Assembly (NCBI GenBank): GCA_015709575.1 | Contig: CP054190.1 | Coordinates: 3,656,616 to 3,720,615, forward strand | Source: Planctomycetia bacterium | Lineage (GTDB): Bacteria; Planctomycetota; Phycisphaerae; UBA1845; Fen-1342 | DNA: 64,000 nt | Direction: 5' to 3' | In this document: piece by piece, positions 54,472 to 63,448 of the stretch | Layout of the letters: every line of letters starts with the position of its first letter | Numbering within the stretch: position 1 is the first letter of the stretch | Program-made: the position numbers and the translations under genes | The notes under the pieces: generated by a model | The model's database searches: none | The model's input: only the letters and a program-made list of their open reading frames with translations | Told to the model about the DNA's origin: nothing

Positions 54472-55068
54472 GGTCGCCTCGCTTCGGAAACCGGGAATTC
54501 AAAGCGCCGCCGCCCGAACGGGGCAACCTGCGCGAGCCGCGTATGGTATCCACGACCGATTCATATGGCAAGCGGCCTCCGGGGCGACGCAAGGGGCAGC
54601 ACGGCAGTCACCCGGTTGATGGCATGAGCCACCTCGGGAGTCACAGCGCCGGAGTCCGCACCTGGTCGCTCGCCGCGGCAGGAGGGCAGGGCACTCCGAG
54701 ACCGGCGGCGCACGACAACAACTCCGCCCACCGCCATGTCAACAGTAACAATATTATTAACAGCATGTTACAGACAATTTGAGGTTCTATTTGCCCTCGC
54801 GCGGCCGCGCGGTACACTTCGCTCGACGGCCGGTCGGTGATCGCTGAACGTCGCAGGGATCGCGGGCTGATCCGCCCATGTCTTGTCGGATCAATGGTTT
54901 GCGACGTAGCTCGCGCCCCCGGGTGCGCCGGTTCGGCCCCGTTGGCGATTTCGCTGGCGACGGCTGTCGGCGGATCGCCGTTCCGGGTGCTGGTTCGCGC
55001 CAGCCCACGCGGGCACTCTCGGGCATCGTGCGGCATCCCCCCGGCACGGGGGATAGCGGAGGCTCGCC
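54472..55068. other. 597-base intergenic region with an AT-rich patch
   Basis: No gene, tRNA or strong hairpin was recognised. Around 54715-54790 the sequence turns sharply AT-rich (AACAATATTATTAACAG and GTTACAGACAATTTGAGG) within a high-GC setting. The patch could hold promoters for the divergent flanking genes or be a protein-binding site. GCGGAGG just upstream of 55069 serves the next gene. Confidence 0.4.
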
Positions 55069-55971
55069 ATGTCGGCATCGCTTGCATGTATTGGCGGAAC
55101 AGCGGCTTACGATCTATTGCGCGACGGTGCGCTGGTTGCCGACCGACTTGGCCCGCAGCACACGCCCTTTGGCGATTCGCAGCCGATCTACCTGTGCAAA
55201 TCGCGATTCGGCCAACAGTTCCTTTTTCTTTCGCGCCACGGAGAGACCGGCTACGACCTCGCGCCCAGTTTCGTGAACTATCGTGCCAACCTGTACGCGC
55301 TCAAGGATCTCGGCGTCCGCAGCGTCATCTCGTGGAGCGAGACCAAAGCGCTCTGCCACAACTACAAGGTGGGCGAGTACGTGATCGTCCACGACCTCGT
55401 CGACGAAACTCACCAGCGGGCGCATACGTTCTTTGAAAATCAGGGGTTAGGTGCTGTTCGCCAGTGGCCGGTTTTTTGCCCCTCGCTGCGGCGAGCGCTG
55501 GCCACCACGCTCGGCGAAGAGCGCTGTGCATTTTCTGATCACGGGGTATACGTCTGCGTCGAAGGGCCACGCCGCGAGACGCCCGCGGAGGCCCGCAAAT
55601 ACGCCATGTGCGGCGGCGAGTTGCTCGGCATGACGCTGGCGCCGGAGGCATTCCTGGCGCGCGAGCTGCAGTTGTGCTACTCCAGCATCTGCTACGTCGC
55701 GCACTACGCTGAAACCGGCAGCGACTACACGCCCTTTGAGGGGGGCCGGGTGCTGGAGGAGGCCATCACCGCGCAGCGCGCCCGCACGGCCGTCGAGCGC
55801 TTGCCGCGCATCCTGGAGCGCCTCGGCCACGTCGTCTCCGACACGCCCAGCCTGTGCCATTGCGAAACGTCGATGCAGCAGTACATCGACAGCGGGCAGC
55901 TCGCCTGGGACTGGCGCACGTGGTTTGAGGATCAACCCTCCGAGCGCGACATCGGCACCGCGCTGCCGTGA
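55069..55971 (+). CDS. S-methyl-5'-thioadenosine phosphorylase-like (PNP/MTAP family)
   Basis: A 300-residue purine-nucleoside-phosphorylase fold protein. Family segments are IYLCKSRFGQQFLFLSRHGETGYDLAPSFVNYRANLYALKDLGVRSVISWSE, FSDHGVYVCVEGPRRETPAEARKYAMCGGELLGMTLAPEAFLARELQLCYSSICYVAHYAETG; the last matches the substrate loop of MtnP. It would cleave MTA or a related nucleoside with phosphate. GGAGG precedes the ATG. It overlaps the amidohydrolase gene by GTGA, pointing to consecutive steps. Confidence 0.82.
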   Translation: MSASLACIGGTAAYDLLRDGALVADRLGPQHTPFGDSQPIYLCKSRFGQQFLFLSRHGETGYDLAPSFVNYRANLYALKDLGVRSVISWSETKALCHNYKVGEYVIVHDLVDETHQRAHTFFENQGLGAVRQWPVFCPSLRRALATTLGEERCAFSDHGVYVCVEGPRRETPAEARKYAMCGGELLGMTLAPEAFLARELQLCYSSICYVAHYAETGSDYTPFEGGRVLEEAITAQRARTAVERLPRILERLGHVVSDTPSLCHCETSMQQYIDSGQLAWDWRTWFEDQPSERDIGTALP

Positions 55972-57251
55972 TCCTGCGCGCCGCCTGGGTTTTTTCGATC
56001 GATGCGCCGGCGCTTCAGGACGGCGCTGTGTGCGTGCACGACGGACGCATCGAGTGGGTGCGGCCGTGGAGCGCCGTTTCAGCCGACGAACGATCTGCCG
56101 CCGTTGACCTGGGTCGCGCCGCGCTTCTGCCCGGGCTTGTGAACCCGCACGCCCACCTTGAACTGTCGTGCTACGCCGGGCAACTGCCGCCCGGACCGCT
56201 CTGGACCTGGCTCAGCGGGCTGCTGCGTCTTCGCGAGGCGCCTGATCGCGCCGAGCGCGAAGCGCGCGGCGTTCGCGACGGCGCCGCGCAGGCGCTGATG
56301 CACGGGACCACCTGCATCGGTGACATCTCCCGCACCGGCAGCGCCTGGCGCAGCCTCGCCGATTCCCCGATCCGTGCCGTGTGCTTCGCCGAGCTGCTGT
56401 CGCTGGCGACCGAGCCGCCGCGCAATCCCGCCGAGTTGATCGCGGTGCTGCGCGAGGTGCCGCAGAGCGACCGACGAATCGCCGGGGTTTCCGCCCACGC
56501 GCCGTACACCGTCGACGCCGCGGGAATCGCCGCGTCGATTTCGCTGGCCGTGCAGATGGAGCGGCCGTGGTGCGCGCACTGGGCCGAGACGCGCGAGGAG
56601 GTCGCGTTTCTCTCCGGCATGTCGGACGCGCTTCCGCCGCCGATCGCAGCGATGGCGGCCGCGGCGGGCATCGGCGGTCACGCCGGCTCCCCCATCGGCG
56701 CGCTGGAGAAGCTGCTGGAGCGTGCCTTTGGCGCCGACGCGGACGGACGGCGCCGCGCCCGGACGTTCAGCGGAGCGCTCGCGCACTGCAACTACCTGGA
56801 TCGCGAGGACATCGCCCGGCTTGCACGCCTTTCGATGACGGTGGTCTATTGCCCCCGCGCTCATGAATACTACGGCCACGAGTCGCATCCGCTCCCGCTG
56901 CTGCTCGAAGCCGGTGTGCGCGTCGCCCTCGGGACCGACAGCCTCGCAGCAACCCCCTCCATGAGCCTGCTGGAGGAAGCGCGGCACGTGTGGAAACGGG
57001 TGGCGCGCGGCCGGGTGTCGCCGCTGCTCAACCCGGAGCGGCTGCTGCGGATGATCACCCTCGACGCGGCGCGGGCGCTGCGGCTGGACGATCGCATCGG
57101 CTCGTTGCGCGCCGGGAAGCAGGCCGATCTGAGCGCGTTCCCCATCCGCTCGGACTGCGCTGCGAATGACGCGCTGGAGGCCGCCCGGGCGCTGGTCGAA
57201 ACGGCGCCGCTGGCGACGGGCGTATGGGTGGATGGCGTGCGGGTGACGTGA
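55968..57251 (+). CDS. Amidohydrolase, MtaD/aminofutalosine-deaminase-like
   Basis: A 427-residue metal-dependent amidohydrolase. Metal ligands are visible: HxH in GLVNPHAHLELSCYAG, His in HAPYTVDAAG, His/Glu in CAHWAETREEVAFL, His in ALAHCNYLDREDIARLARL, and the catalytic Asp in RVALGTDSLAATPSMSLLEEA. The set fits adenosine-type deaminases of the TRZ/ATZ group, including MTA/SAH deaminase and aminofutalosine deaminase. GTG start overlapping the phosphorylase stop. The coupling suggests that the pair acts on one nucleoside route (MTA salvage, or the futalosine route to menaquinone). Confidence 0.82.
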   Translation: MILRAAWVFSIDAPALQDGAVCVHDGRIEWVRPWSAVSADERSAAVDLGRAALLPGLVNPHAHLELSCYAGQLPPGPLWTWLSGLLRLREAPDRAEREARGVRDGAAQALMHGTTCIGDISRTGSAWRSLADSPIRAVCFAELLSLATEPPRNPAELIAVLREVPQSDRRIAGVSAHAPYTVDAAGIAASISLAVQMERPWCAHWAETREEVAFLSGMSDALPPPIAAMAAAAGIGGHAGSPIGALEKLLERAFGADADGRRRARTFSGALAHCNYLDREDIARLARLSMTVVYCPRAHEYYGHESHPLPLLLEAGVRVALGTDSLAATPSMSLLEEARHVWKRVARGRVSPLLNPERLLRMITLDAARALRLDDRIGSLRAGKQADLSAFPIRSDCAANDALEAARALVETAPLATGVWVDGVRVT

Positions 57252-57302
57252 CCTCTCCCCCCCGCAGTCGCTGGGTGGGGGCGGTATCACATGGTCCGGC
57301 GC

Positions 57303-59393
57303 CTACGCGCCATTCACCGACTTCCACAGCAACTCAGCCACGTCCAACTGGGCTACGTCGCCGTGACCCTGATCCGTCAAACCGTCGCTGAGCATGGTCT
57401 TACAGAACGGACAGGCGGACGCCACGTAGCGGCCATTGCCGCCGGTGGGCGCCGTCGGCAGCACCCGCAGCAGTTGCCGCGTGCGGGCGTGATTCACCTT
57501 GCCATCGCCCTCGCGGCTGCCCGGGCGGCGGATCGGCTCGTCTTCCTTCCACATCTGCGCCCCGCCAGCGCCGCAGCACATCCCGCGGTCGCGGCTCTCC
57601 GGCGCCTCCACCACGCTCAGCCCCGGGATCCGCCGCAGCAGCTCGCGCGGCGGCTCGTAGATTTCGTTGTATCGCCCGAGATAGCACGAGTCGTGAAACA
57701 CCACGCTTCCCGTGACGTGATGCTGCGGTCGCAGCTTTCCCTCGCGGATCAGTTGCGCCAGGAACTCCGTGTGATGCACAACCTCATAGCGTCCGCCGAA
57801 ATCGGGGTACTCATTGCGCAGCGTGTTGAAGCAGTGCGGGCAGGTGGTGACAATTTTCTTCACCCCCGCCCCGTTGAGCGTCTCGACGTTGTTCTTCGCG
57901 AACATCTCGAACAGGTACTCATTCCCGGCCCTGCGGGCCGGGTCGCCAGTGCACTGCTCCTGCGGGCCAAGAATCGCGAAGTCCACGCCTGCGGCCTTCA
58001 GCAGTTGAGCCAGCGCGCGGGCGATCCGGCGCGAGCGATCGTCAAACGACGGCGCGCAGCCGACCCAGAACAGCACCGCTGCATCAGGCTTGTCCGACAG
58101 CAGCGGCACGTCCAGCCCCTCCGCCCAGGCCGCGCGCTGCTCATTCGGGAAACTGTAGGGATTGCCGACCGACTCCAGCCCGCGAAACGCCGTCTGCAAC
58201 TGGTCAGGGAACGTGCCCTGTTCCAGCACCAGATTGCGACGCAGGCCGATGATCTTGTCCACATAGGTGATGAACACCGGGCATTCCTGCTCGCACGCGC
58301 CGCAGGAGGTGCACGCCCACAACGCCTCCGGGTCGATCCACCCCGGTACGAGCTGCCCGCCGCTCTCATCCGCGGCGCCCTTCACGTCCACGAAGCCCTT
58401 CGGCCCGTCGGCGCCGGCGGTCGCCACCAGCGCCGCTTCGTTGCGGTACATGTGATCGCGCATCTGGATCGTCAGGTGCTTCGGTGAGAGCAGCTTGCCG
58501 GTGTTGAAGGCCGGGCAGTTGTCCGTGCATCGGCCGCACTCGGTGCAGGTGTACAGGTCCAGCGCGTCCTTCCACGACAGGTCGCGGGCGGTTTTTATCC
58601 CCAGCGTCTCGCCGCGCTCCAGCCGCCCCTCGATATCCGGGATCGACCGAATCCGCCCGATGCCGCGCAGGTTGCGGAACAGGACGTTCGGCAGCACCGT
58701 GAGAATGTGAAAGTGCTTCCCGAACGGCAGAAAGTTCAGGAACGCCAGCACCAGCATCGAATGCAGCCAGAACCCCGCAATTCCCGCCAGTTCGAGCGGT
58801 TCTGCGGCAGAATGGCGCAGCAGGTACGCCAGCCCGCCCGCGAAGGGCGCATGTCCCGGCCAGTCGGTCGGGTTGCCGCGCTGCACGATTCCGTTCACCT
58901 CGTACGCCAGATCGGACAGCATCAGCCCCAGGATCATCAGCAGGATGACGACGCCCTCGGTCGACAGCTCCATCCGCCGCGGGCGCGTCACGAGGCGCGC
59001 ATACAGGAAGTAACTGACGCCCACGATCACCAGCAGGCTCAGCAAATCCTTCACGAACCCATACGCGTTGCCCAGAAGCGTGCCATCGTCAAACAGCCAG
59101 AAGCCGAAGTCGGGGCGATCCACGAACCCCCGCGCGACGAGAATGACCGTTCGCAATCCCAGCACCACGAAGCCGACAAAAATCAGTCCGTGGGCGATGC
59201 CCGCGGCACGATATCGAAACATCCGCGCCTGCCCGAGCACGTAACGCAGCACCCCGGCGATGCGGGCCGCGGGGTCGTTGAAGCGCGGATCGGGCGCGCC
59301 GGCCGCCATCATCAGTCGCCAGCGCCGCCGCGCGGTGATGGCGAACAGCCCCAGCCCCACAACCAGCATTACCGACATGACGATCGCACCCAT
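57303..59393 (-). CDS. Membrane iron-sulfur oxidoreductase, HdrD/EtfD-like
   Basis: A 696-residue protein. The N-terminal ~250 residues contain five or more membrane helices resembling the NarI/HdrE heme b type (MFRYRAAGIAHGLIFVGFVVLGLRTVI; PFAGGLAYLL; LAGIAGFWLHSMLVLAFLNFLPFGKHFHILTVLPN). Then two 4Fe-4S motifs (CTECGRCTDNCPAFNTG and CTSCGACEQECPVFI) and two CCG-type domains with FWVGCAPSFDD, CPHCFNTLRNEYPDF, FHDSCYLGRYNEIYEPPRELL, GMCCGAGGAQMW and CPFCKTML. This architecture is shared by heterodisulfide-reductase-like and EtfD-type electron carriers to the quinone pool. AGGAG precedes ATG 59393. Confidence 0.88.
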   Translation of the reverse strand: MGAIVMSVMLVVGLGLFAITARRRWRLMMAAGAPDPRFNDPAARIAGVLRYVLGQARMFRYRAAGIAHGLIFVGFVVLGLRTVILVARGFVDRPDFGFWLFDDGTLLGNAYGFVKDLLSLLVIVGVSYFLYARLVTRPRRMELSTEGVVILLMILGLMLSDLAYEVNGIVQRGNPTDWPGHAPFAGGLAYLLRHSAAEPLELAGIAGFWLHSMLVLAFLNFLPFGKHFHILTVLPNVLFRNLRGIGRIRSIPDIEGRLERGETLGIKTARDLSWKDALDLYTCTECGRCTDNCPAFNTGKLLSPKHLTIQMRDHMYRNEAALVATAGADGPKGFVDVKGAADESGGQLVPGWIDPEALWACTSCGACEQECPVFITYVDKIIGLRRNLVLEQGTFPDQLQTAFRGLESVGNPYSFPNEQRAAWAEGLDVPLLSDKPDAAVLFWVGCAPSFDDRSRRIARALAQLLKAAGVDFAILGPQEQCTGDPARRAGNEYLFEMFAKNNVETLNGAGVKKIVTTCPHCFNTLRNEYPDFGGRYEVVHHTEFLAQLIREGKLRPQHHVTGSVVFHDSCYLGRYNEIYEPPRELLRRIPGLSVVEAPESRDRGMCCGAGGAQMWKEDEPIRRPGSREGDGKVNHARTRQLLRVLPTAPTGGNGRYVASACPFCKTMLSDGLTDQGHGDVAQLDVAELLWKSVNGA

Positions 59394-59729
59394 GCAGACT
59401 CCTGACGTGCGCAGATCCGCGGGGTTGTCGCGGCACAAGACCCGGGCACGGTCCCGATCGGCCGCGGCACACCACTCGTTGCAGCGGCGATTGGGTGCGG
59501 CCGCGAATGGGAGCGGCCGCCAACTCGAGCGGCGACGAACTGGAGCGGCCACGGTCAAGCCGCAGCGCATCCTAATTCAAAGCCTGCGAGCGCGGAACGG
59601 GCGGCCGCGGGCGCAGATACGCAGCGCACTCGAGCAATTGAGAGGTGCGGTCGATTCAGGCATTGGGACGAATAGCGGATGCGGATGCCCGGCTCGGGCA
59701 GTGTGGAATCGCGCATTCCCAAATTCACC

Positions 59730-59757
59730 TTGCATCCTGCAAATCCGGTGCGATAAT
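59730..59757 (+). promoter_or_regulatory. Candidate sigma-70 promoter for the secreted propeller gene
   Basis: TTGCAT (59730-59735) and GATAAT (59752-59757) are 16 bases apart and lie about 105 bases before the ATG at 59862. The rest of the 468-base divergent gap (59394-59861) shows no gene or recognisable hairpin. Confidence 0.4.
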
Positions 59758-59861
59758 TCAGTAGGCTGAGCACTGGCCGCAAGGGCCGTGAAGAAGGGCT
59801 GTTCCGACCGGCGATATCAAGCGCCGCCCCGGCCCGGCGGCGCACTCTGGGAGGATGTGAC

Positions 59862-61781
59862 ATGGGGTTTTGTCGTGCCGTTTCCGTCGCTCTGGTTCTA
59901 TTCGGGTTGTGGGGGGGGGGGGGCAGCCGCGCGTTAGCGCAGCTTGACCCGGCGGATCCGTGGCCGAAACATGGACAAAATGCGCTGAACAACTTCCGAG
60001 CGCCACAGTTCGGTGCTCACTCCAAGCCGGTGATGCGATGGTGGGCAAATGGCGGAACCGCCGCCGCGGTTGGGTATCCGAATATCGTCCCGGGCACCGC
60101 AATCGGTTACTTCGGGCCGTCTGAAGATCGTGTGCGGTGCGCTGTCATTCCCGGGAATGTTGCGACAGACTGTGTTGAGCCGAGCCCAAGCCTGCAAGGG
60201 ACGACTCTTGCGGTCGTCATCCGCGTTTTTCGTTTTCATCCCTGCGAGCCGTACGATGTCGAGGATCCAGCGCCGCCGGTCTGGGAATTCCTGGTCCCTC
60301 CGCCGGATTGCGCTGGAGAGCAGATCGGCAGCGCGCCGTTGATTCTCGCGAACGACACCGTCATTTTTCAGACAACTCGCCGCCTCGTCTGCTACGATTT
60401 CTCCGCGTTGACGGCATCCTCGATTTGCGATTCACCGCCGCAACCGCCCGCCACCGCGGCATGGGTTTACCCCGACACCAGTGACTTCGTGTCGATCTGT
60501 GCGTCGCCGGTCCTGGCAAGCAGTCGGGAGGTCAGTGGAGTCGATCTGATCTTCGCGCACGGCAACGACGGGTTGCTCGCCTTGACGCCGTCGGGGACGC
60601 TTGTCGACTTTGAAGCCATGCTGAGCTGCGACAGCGGTTTCACGACGCCGGCAATTGGTCCGATCCATGACGACGATCCGGAAGCCCCGGATGACCGCAA
60701 TCTGGCGTACGTCAGCCTGTTTGACCTGGGAAACCCGAGTTGCCAGGCTGGTGATCCGAAGATGTTCGGATTTGTCGCCGACGATTTTGCAACGAATGTA
60801 GCGGTGTCGATCAACGACGGCCCGCAGCTGTTCCGGATCGGCTCTGGCGCGTCCCCGACCCTTCGCGACGACGGCGTGTGCGTGATTCCGTCGGACGACG
60901 GATGGGTGTACGCGATTGAGAATACGACGACGATGGCGAGAATCTGGCGCATCCGCCCGCCAGGCATTATCGCCGGCGATTCGTACAGCTTCTCCGCGAG
61001 CGCCGCGGTGTTTCCCGATGGCAATCTGATCTGTTGGGACGAGTACAGCACTGTCTCGCTGATCAACTCTGAGGGCGTGGTCTGGGGAAGCAGAGTCCTC
61101 AGTGCGTCCACCTGGATTGGAGGATCCTCTGCGGCGGATCGACTGCGTTGGTACAACCCCCATGCATGGAGGGCTGTGCGCTGCTACGCGAATGACGTGG
61201 AATTCGATGAAGAGTTGCTGCCCCCTTATCCTTTTAAGCGAGTTTGGGGGTACTTGCCGCCGGAGCCACTTCGCGTCCCGCTCGTCGGCGCCCCGGCGAT
61301 CGATGGCGACGGCACGCTCATCTTTCAGAGCGGATCGCACATCCTCGCCCTGCGCCCGCTGTTGGCCGACTTCAATGGTGACGGATGCCGAAACAACTTC
61401 GACGGCGATTCACTGGCGCAGTTACTCACATCTCCGGCCCAGTGGCAGACAGAGATCGGCGACGTGCTCGGCATTAACGGGCTTGGCGTCTGCGATTGCA
61501 ACAACGACGGTGTTTGCAACAACTTCGACATTGACTGCGCGGTGGACCTGATCCTCTACGGACCGACCCAGTGCGGGGAGCCGGCGTTCACCCCGGACGA
61601 CGGCGAGCCGAAGGACGAAGAAGAGTCCAGCCAGTTCTCCGGGTCCGGTGGGTTCGGCGAGGCAGAGTCGATGGAGCAGGCCGCTGCCGAGCCGAGTACA
61701 TCCTCCTCCCCGGCAGAGGCTTACCTGGAGGAGTTCTTGGCGATTATTGCGGGTCTTCGCACATACTTCGAGATGGAGTGA
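59862..61781 (+). CDS. Secreted PQQ-like beta-propeller protein with EF-hand tail
   Basis: A 639-residue exported protein. Signal peptide with a Gly-rich centre (AVSVALVLFGLWGGGGSRALAQ), propeller-like repeats (PWPKHGQNALNNFRAP; GSAPLILANDTVIFQTTRRLVCYDFS; TLRDDGVCVIPSDDGWVYAIENTT; GAPAIDGDGTLIFQSGSHILALRPL) and two EF-hand-like loops (DFNGDGCRNNFDGDSLAQLL; DCNNDGVCNNFDIDCAVDLI), then an acidic Ser-rich tail. The G13 tract at 59911-59923 is inside the signal-peptide coding region, so one-base changes would frameshift the gene. It ends 5 bases before the next gene, probably one operon. Confidence 0.82.
   Translation: MGFCRAVSVALVLFGLWGGGGSRALAQLDPADPWPKHGQNALNNFRAPQFGAHSKPVMRWWANGGTAAAVGYPNIVPGTAIGYFGPSEDRVRCAVIPGNVATDCVEPSPSLQGTTLAVVIRVFRFHPCEPYDVEDPAPPVWEFLVPPPDCAGEQIGSAPLILANDTVIFQTTRRLVCYDFSALTASSICDSPPQPPATAAWVYPDTSDFVSICASPVLASSREVSGVDLIFAHGNDGLLALTPSGTLVDFEAMLSCDSGFTTPAIGPIHDDDPEAPDDRNLAYVSLFDLGNPSCQAGDPKMFGFVADDFATNVAVSINDGPQLFRIGSGASPTLRDDGVCVIPSDDGWVYAIENTTTMARIWRIRPPGIIAGDSYSFSASAAVFPDGNLICWDEYSTVSLINSEGVVWGSRVLSASTWIGGSSAADRLRWYNPHAWRAVRCYANDVEFDEELLPPYPFKRVWGYLPPEPLRVPLVGAPAIDGDGTLIFQSGSHILALRPLLADFNGDGCRNNFDGDSLAQLLTSPAQWQTEIGDVLGINGLGVCDCNNDGVCNNFDIDCAVDLILYGPTQCGEPAFTPDDGEPKDEEESSQFSGSGGFGEAESMEQAAAEPSTSSSPAEAYLEEFLAIIAGLRTYFEME
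59911..59923 (+). repeat. G13 homopolymer within the signal-peptide coding region
   Basis: Thirteen consecutive G bases about 50 bases into the coding region. Tracts this long usually slip during replication; a change of one base would terminate translation early. The current length keeps the 639-residue frame open. Sequencing error at the tract is the main alternative. Confidence 0.8.
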
Positions 61782-61786
61782 TCGGC

Positions 61787-63145
61787 ATGCCACACCTGTT
61801 GTCGGTGAGAGTGTGTGTGCCATTAACGCTCGCCGCTCTGTCGTGCGACGTCGCCTTCGCCCAGCGACAGGACATCATCTTCATCGGGGGTCGTCCCTAC
61901 GCACGGACCCAGATCCAGGAGGATCTCTCGGCGGCGATCGGAATCGGGGACTGGATCACCGCCGCCGATGGTGTGTGCTACACGCGCTGGGGCGGTCCGG
62001 CGAATAACATCATCGCTTATCAATTTGACCGCTGGCTGAGGCGCACGGCTCCGCCGCTGGATGTCGGCCCGATCCCCGAGACGTCTCCGTTGTCAATTCG
62101 CTTTCGATACCACGCCGGCCACTTCTGGTTGTGGTACCCGCTGAGCGGGATGATCGAGATGCGCCGAGTGCGCGTGAACGATGGGGCGGTCTACGCATTC
62201 CCGGTTCTCGGCGAGTTCTTTGTTGACGGTACGATCTACGCAGAGTTCGAGCGCGAGCGTGTCGCGGTCGCAACAAGCGGACACTCGATCGAGAGTGGCG
62301 ACTTGGGACCATGGGGCGTCTACGCGCAAGTACTGACCTACGACGGTGTTCCACTCGGCCCAAGATTACATATGTACTCGGACTTTCAGGAATCTGTGAC
62401 TGCGACGGGCACCGCGTTGGATGCGGATATGCTGACCGTGTCACACACCCGATCGCTCGGCTCGGCCGATCGACGTACCGCGATGCAGCATACACTTCCG
62501 GGCGGTCCTGCCGGCCCTCTCCTGCCGATTGGTGGATCAAACACGAGTGGCGGGGTACTCCAGCGGAATCTAGACTCGTCGCTGATTGTCTGGACGAGAG
62601 TGGCGAATCAGCAGGCGGCCGGCCTGTATCTGAGTCGCTACACGGGGTCCGGAGCGCTTGCCGAGGGTCCTGTTGCCCTGGGTCCGCGCTATCAGCTCCG
62701 TGCACTCGCGGACGGTTCATTCATCACGACGCTAGGTGGATCGCAGGTTCAGATTGAGTTGTACGGACCGGATTGGGTAGTTATTGGCCCGTCCTTCGGT
62801 TCTGCGGTCGGCACAACGCGGGCGATTCAGGAGTTGAGAGGCCTTGACTTCAGCGAGGACGGCACAATCTGGGTCTCCTGGTTGGCGCGGGATGGCTTTG
62901 GTGCGGACTACTACTTGACCGCCATCACACCGCTCACTCCCGGCGATCTCGACGGCGACGGACGCCTCACCAACTTCGACATCGACCCCTTCGTCCTCGC
63001 GCTGACCAACCGCGAAGCATATATCGCCGCGTTCCCGCACATTCCACCGGAGGCCATCGACATCCTGGGCGACCTGAACGGCGACGGCGTCCTGACCAAC
63101 TTTGACATCGATCCGTTCGTCGACGCCCTCGTCAACGGGCCGTAA
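61787..63145 (+). CDS. Secreted protein with two C-terminal EF-hand (NFDID) repeats
   Basis: A 452-residue exported protein. Signal peptide VCVPLTLAALSCDVAFAQ, then a beta-rich body of unknown fold (e.g. RFRYHAGHFWLWYPLSGMIEMRRVRVND, VYAFPVLGEFFVDGTIYAEFE). The C-terminus has GDLDGDGRLTNFDIDPFVLAL and GDLNGDGVLTNFDIDPFVDAL, the same tail type seen in the genes at 25505 and 59862. GGAG precedes ATG 61787, five bases after the previous stop. The body gives no function. Confidence 0.8.
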   Translation: MPHLLSVRVCVPLTLAALSCDVAFAQRQDIIFIGGRPYARTQIQEDLSAAIGIGDWITAADGVCYTRWGGPANNIIAYQFDRWLRRTAPPLDVGPIPETSPLSIRFRYHAGHFWLWYPLSGMIEMRRVRVNDGAVYAFPVLGEFFVDGTIYAEFERERVAVATSGHSIESGDLGPWGVYAQVLTYDGVPLGPRLHMYSDFQESVTATGTALDADMLTVSHTRSLGSADRRTAMQHTLPGGPAGPLLPIGGSNTSGGVLQRNLDSSLIVWTRVANQQAAGLYLSRYTGSGALAEGPVALGPRYQLRALADGSFITTLGGSQVQIELYGPDWVVIGPSFGSAVGTTRAIQELRGLDFSEDGTIWVSWLARDGFGADYYLTAITPLTPGDLDGDGRLTNFDIDPFVLALTNREAYIAAFPHIPPEAIDILGDLNGDGVLTNFDIDPFVDALVNGP

Positions 63146-63223
63146 GCGCCTGCTGTGCTTCTTTAAGGCCGGCCTCAGGTCCATCCGACCGGTAAGTGAT
63201 GTAGTACGCGCTGCTCAAGAGCC

Positions 63224-63340
63224 GTGGCACCGGGCTTGTTTGTGGCACCGGTCTCCTGCCCGATGCGATTGCTTCTCATCCCCGCTCAACGCACGAATCG
63301 GCTTCACCGCCCGGCAGAGCGGTGCCACATCCTGTGCCAC
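63224..63340. repeat. Intergenic GTGGCAC-type repeat cluster
   Basis: GTGGCACCGG occurs at 63224-63233 and 63242-63251, and its inverse forms CGGTGCCAC at 63320-63328 and GTGCCAC at 63334-63340 follow, so the segment can fold into a stem-loop. A further GGTGCCAT lies at 63357-63364. It resembles dispersed intergenic repeats of planctomycete genomes. It occupies most of the 303-base gap 63146-63448, which has no other feature. Confidence 0.5.
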
Positions 63341-63448
63341 GAGCGTTGTCGCGCGCGGTGCCATGTGCGCAGCACGTTTCACGCGCCTCACACCCGCCCC
63401 TTGCCATTGCGCTATCATTCCAGTTGTCATCCATCTGGAGAACGCCCC

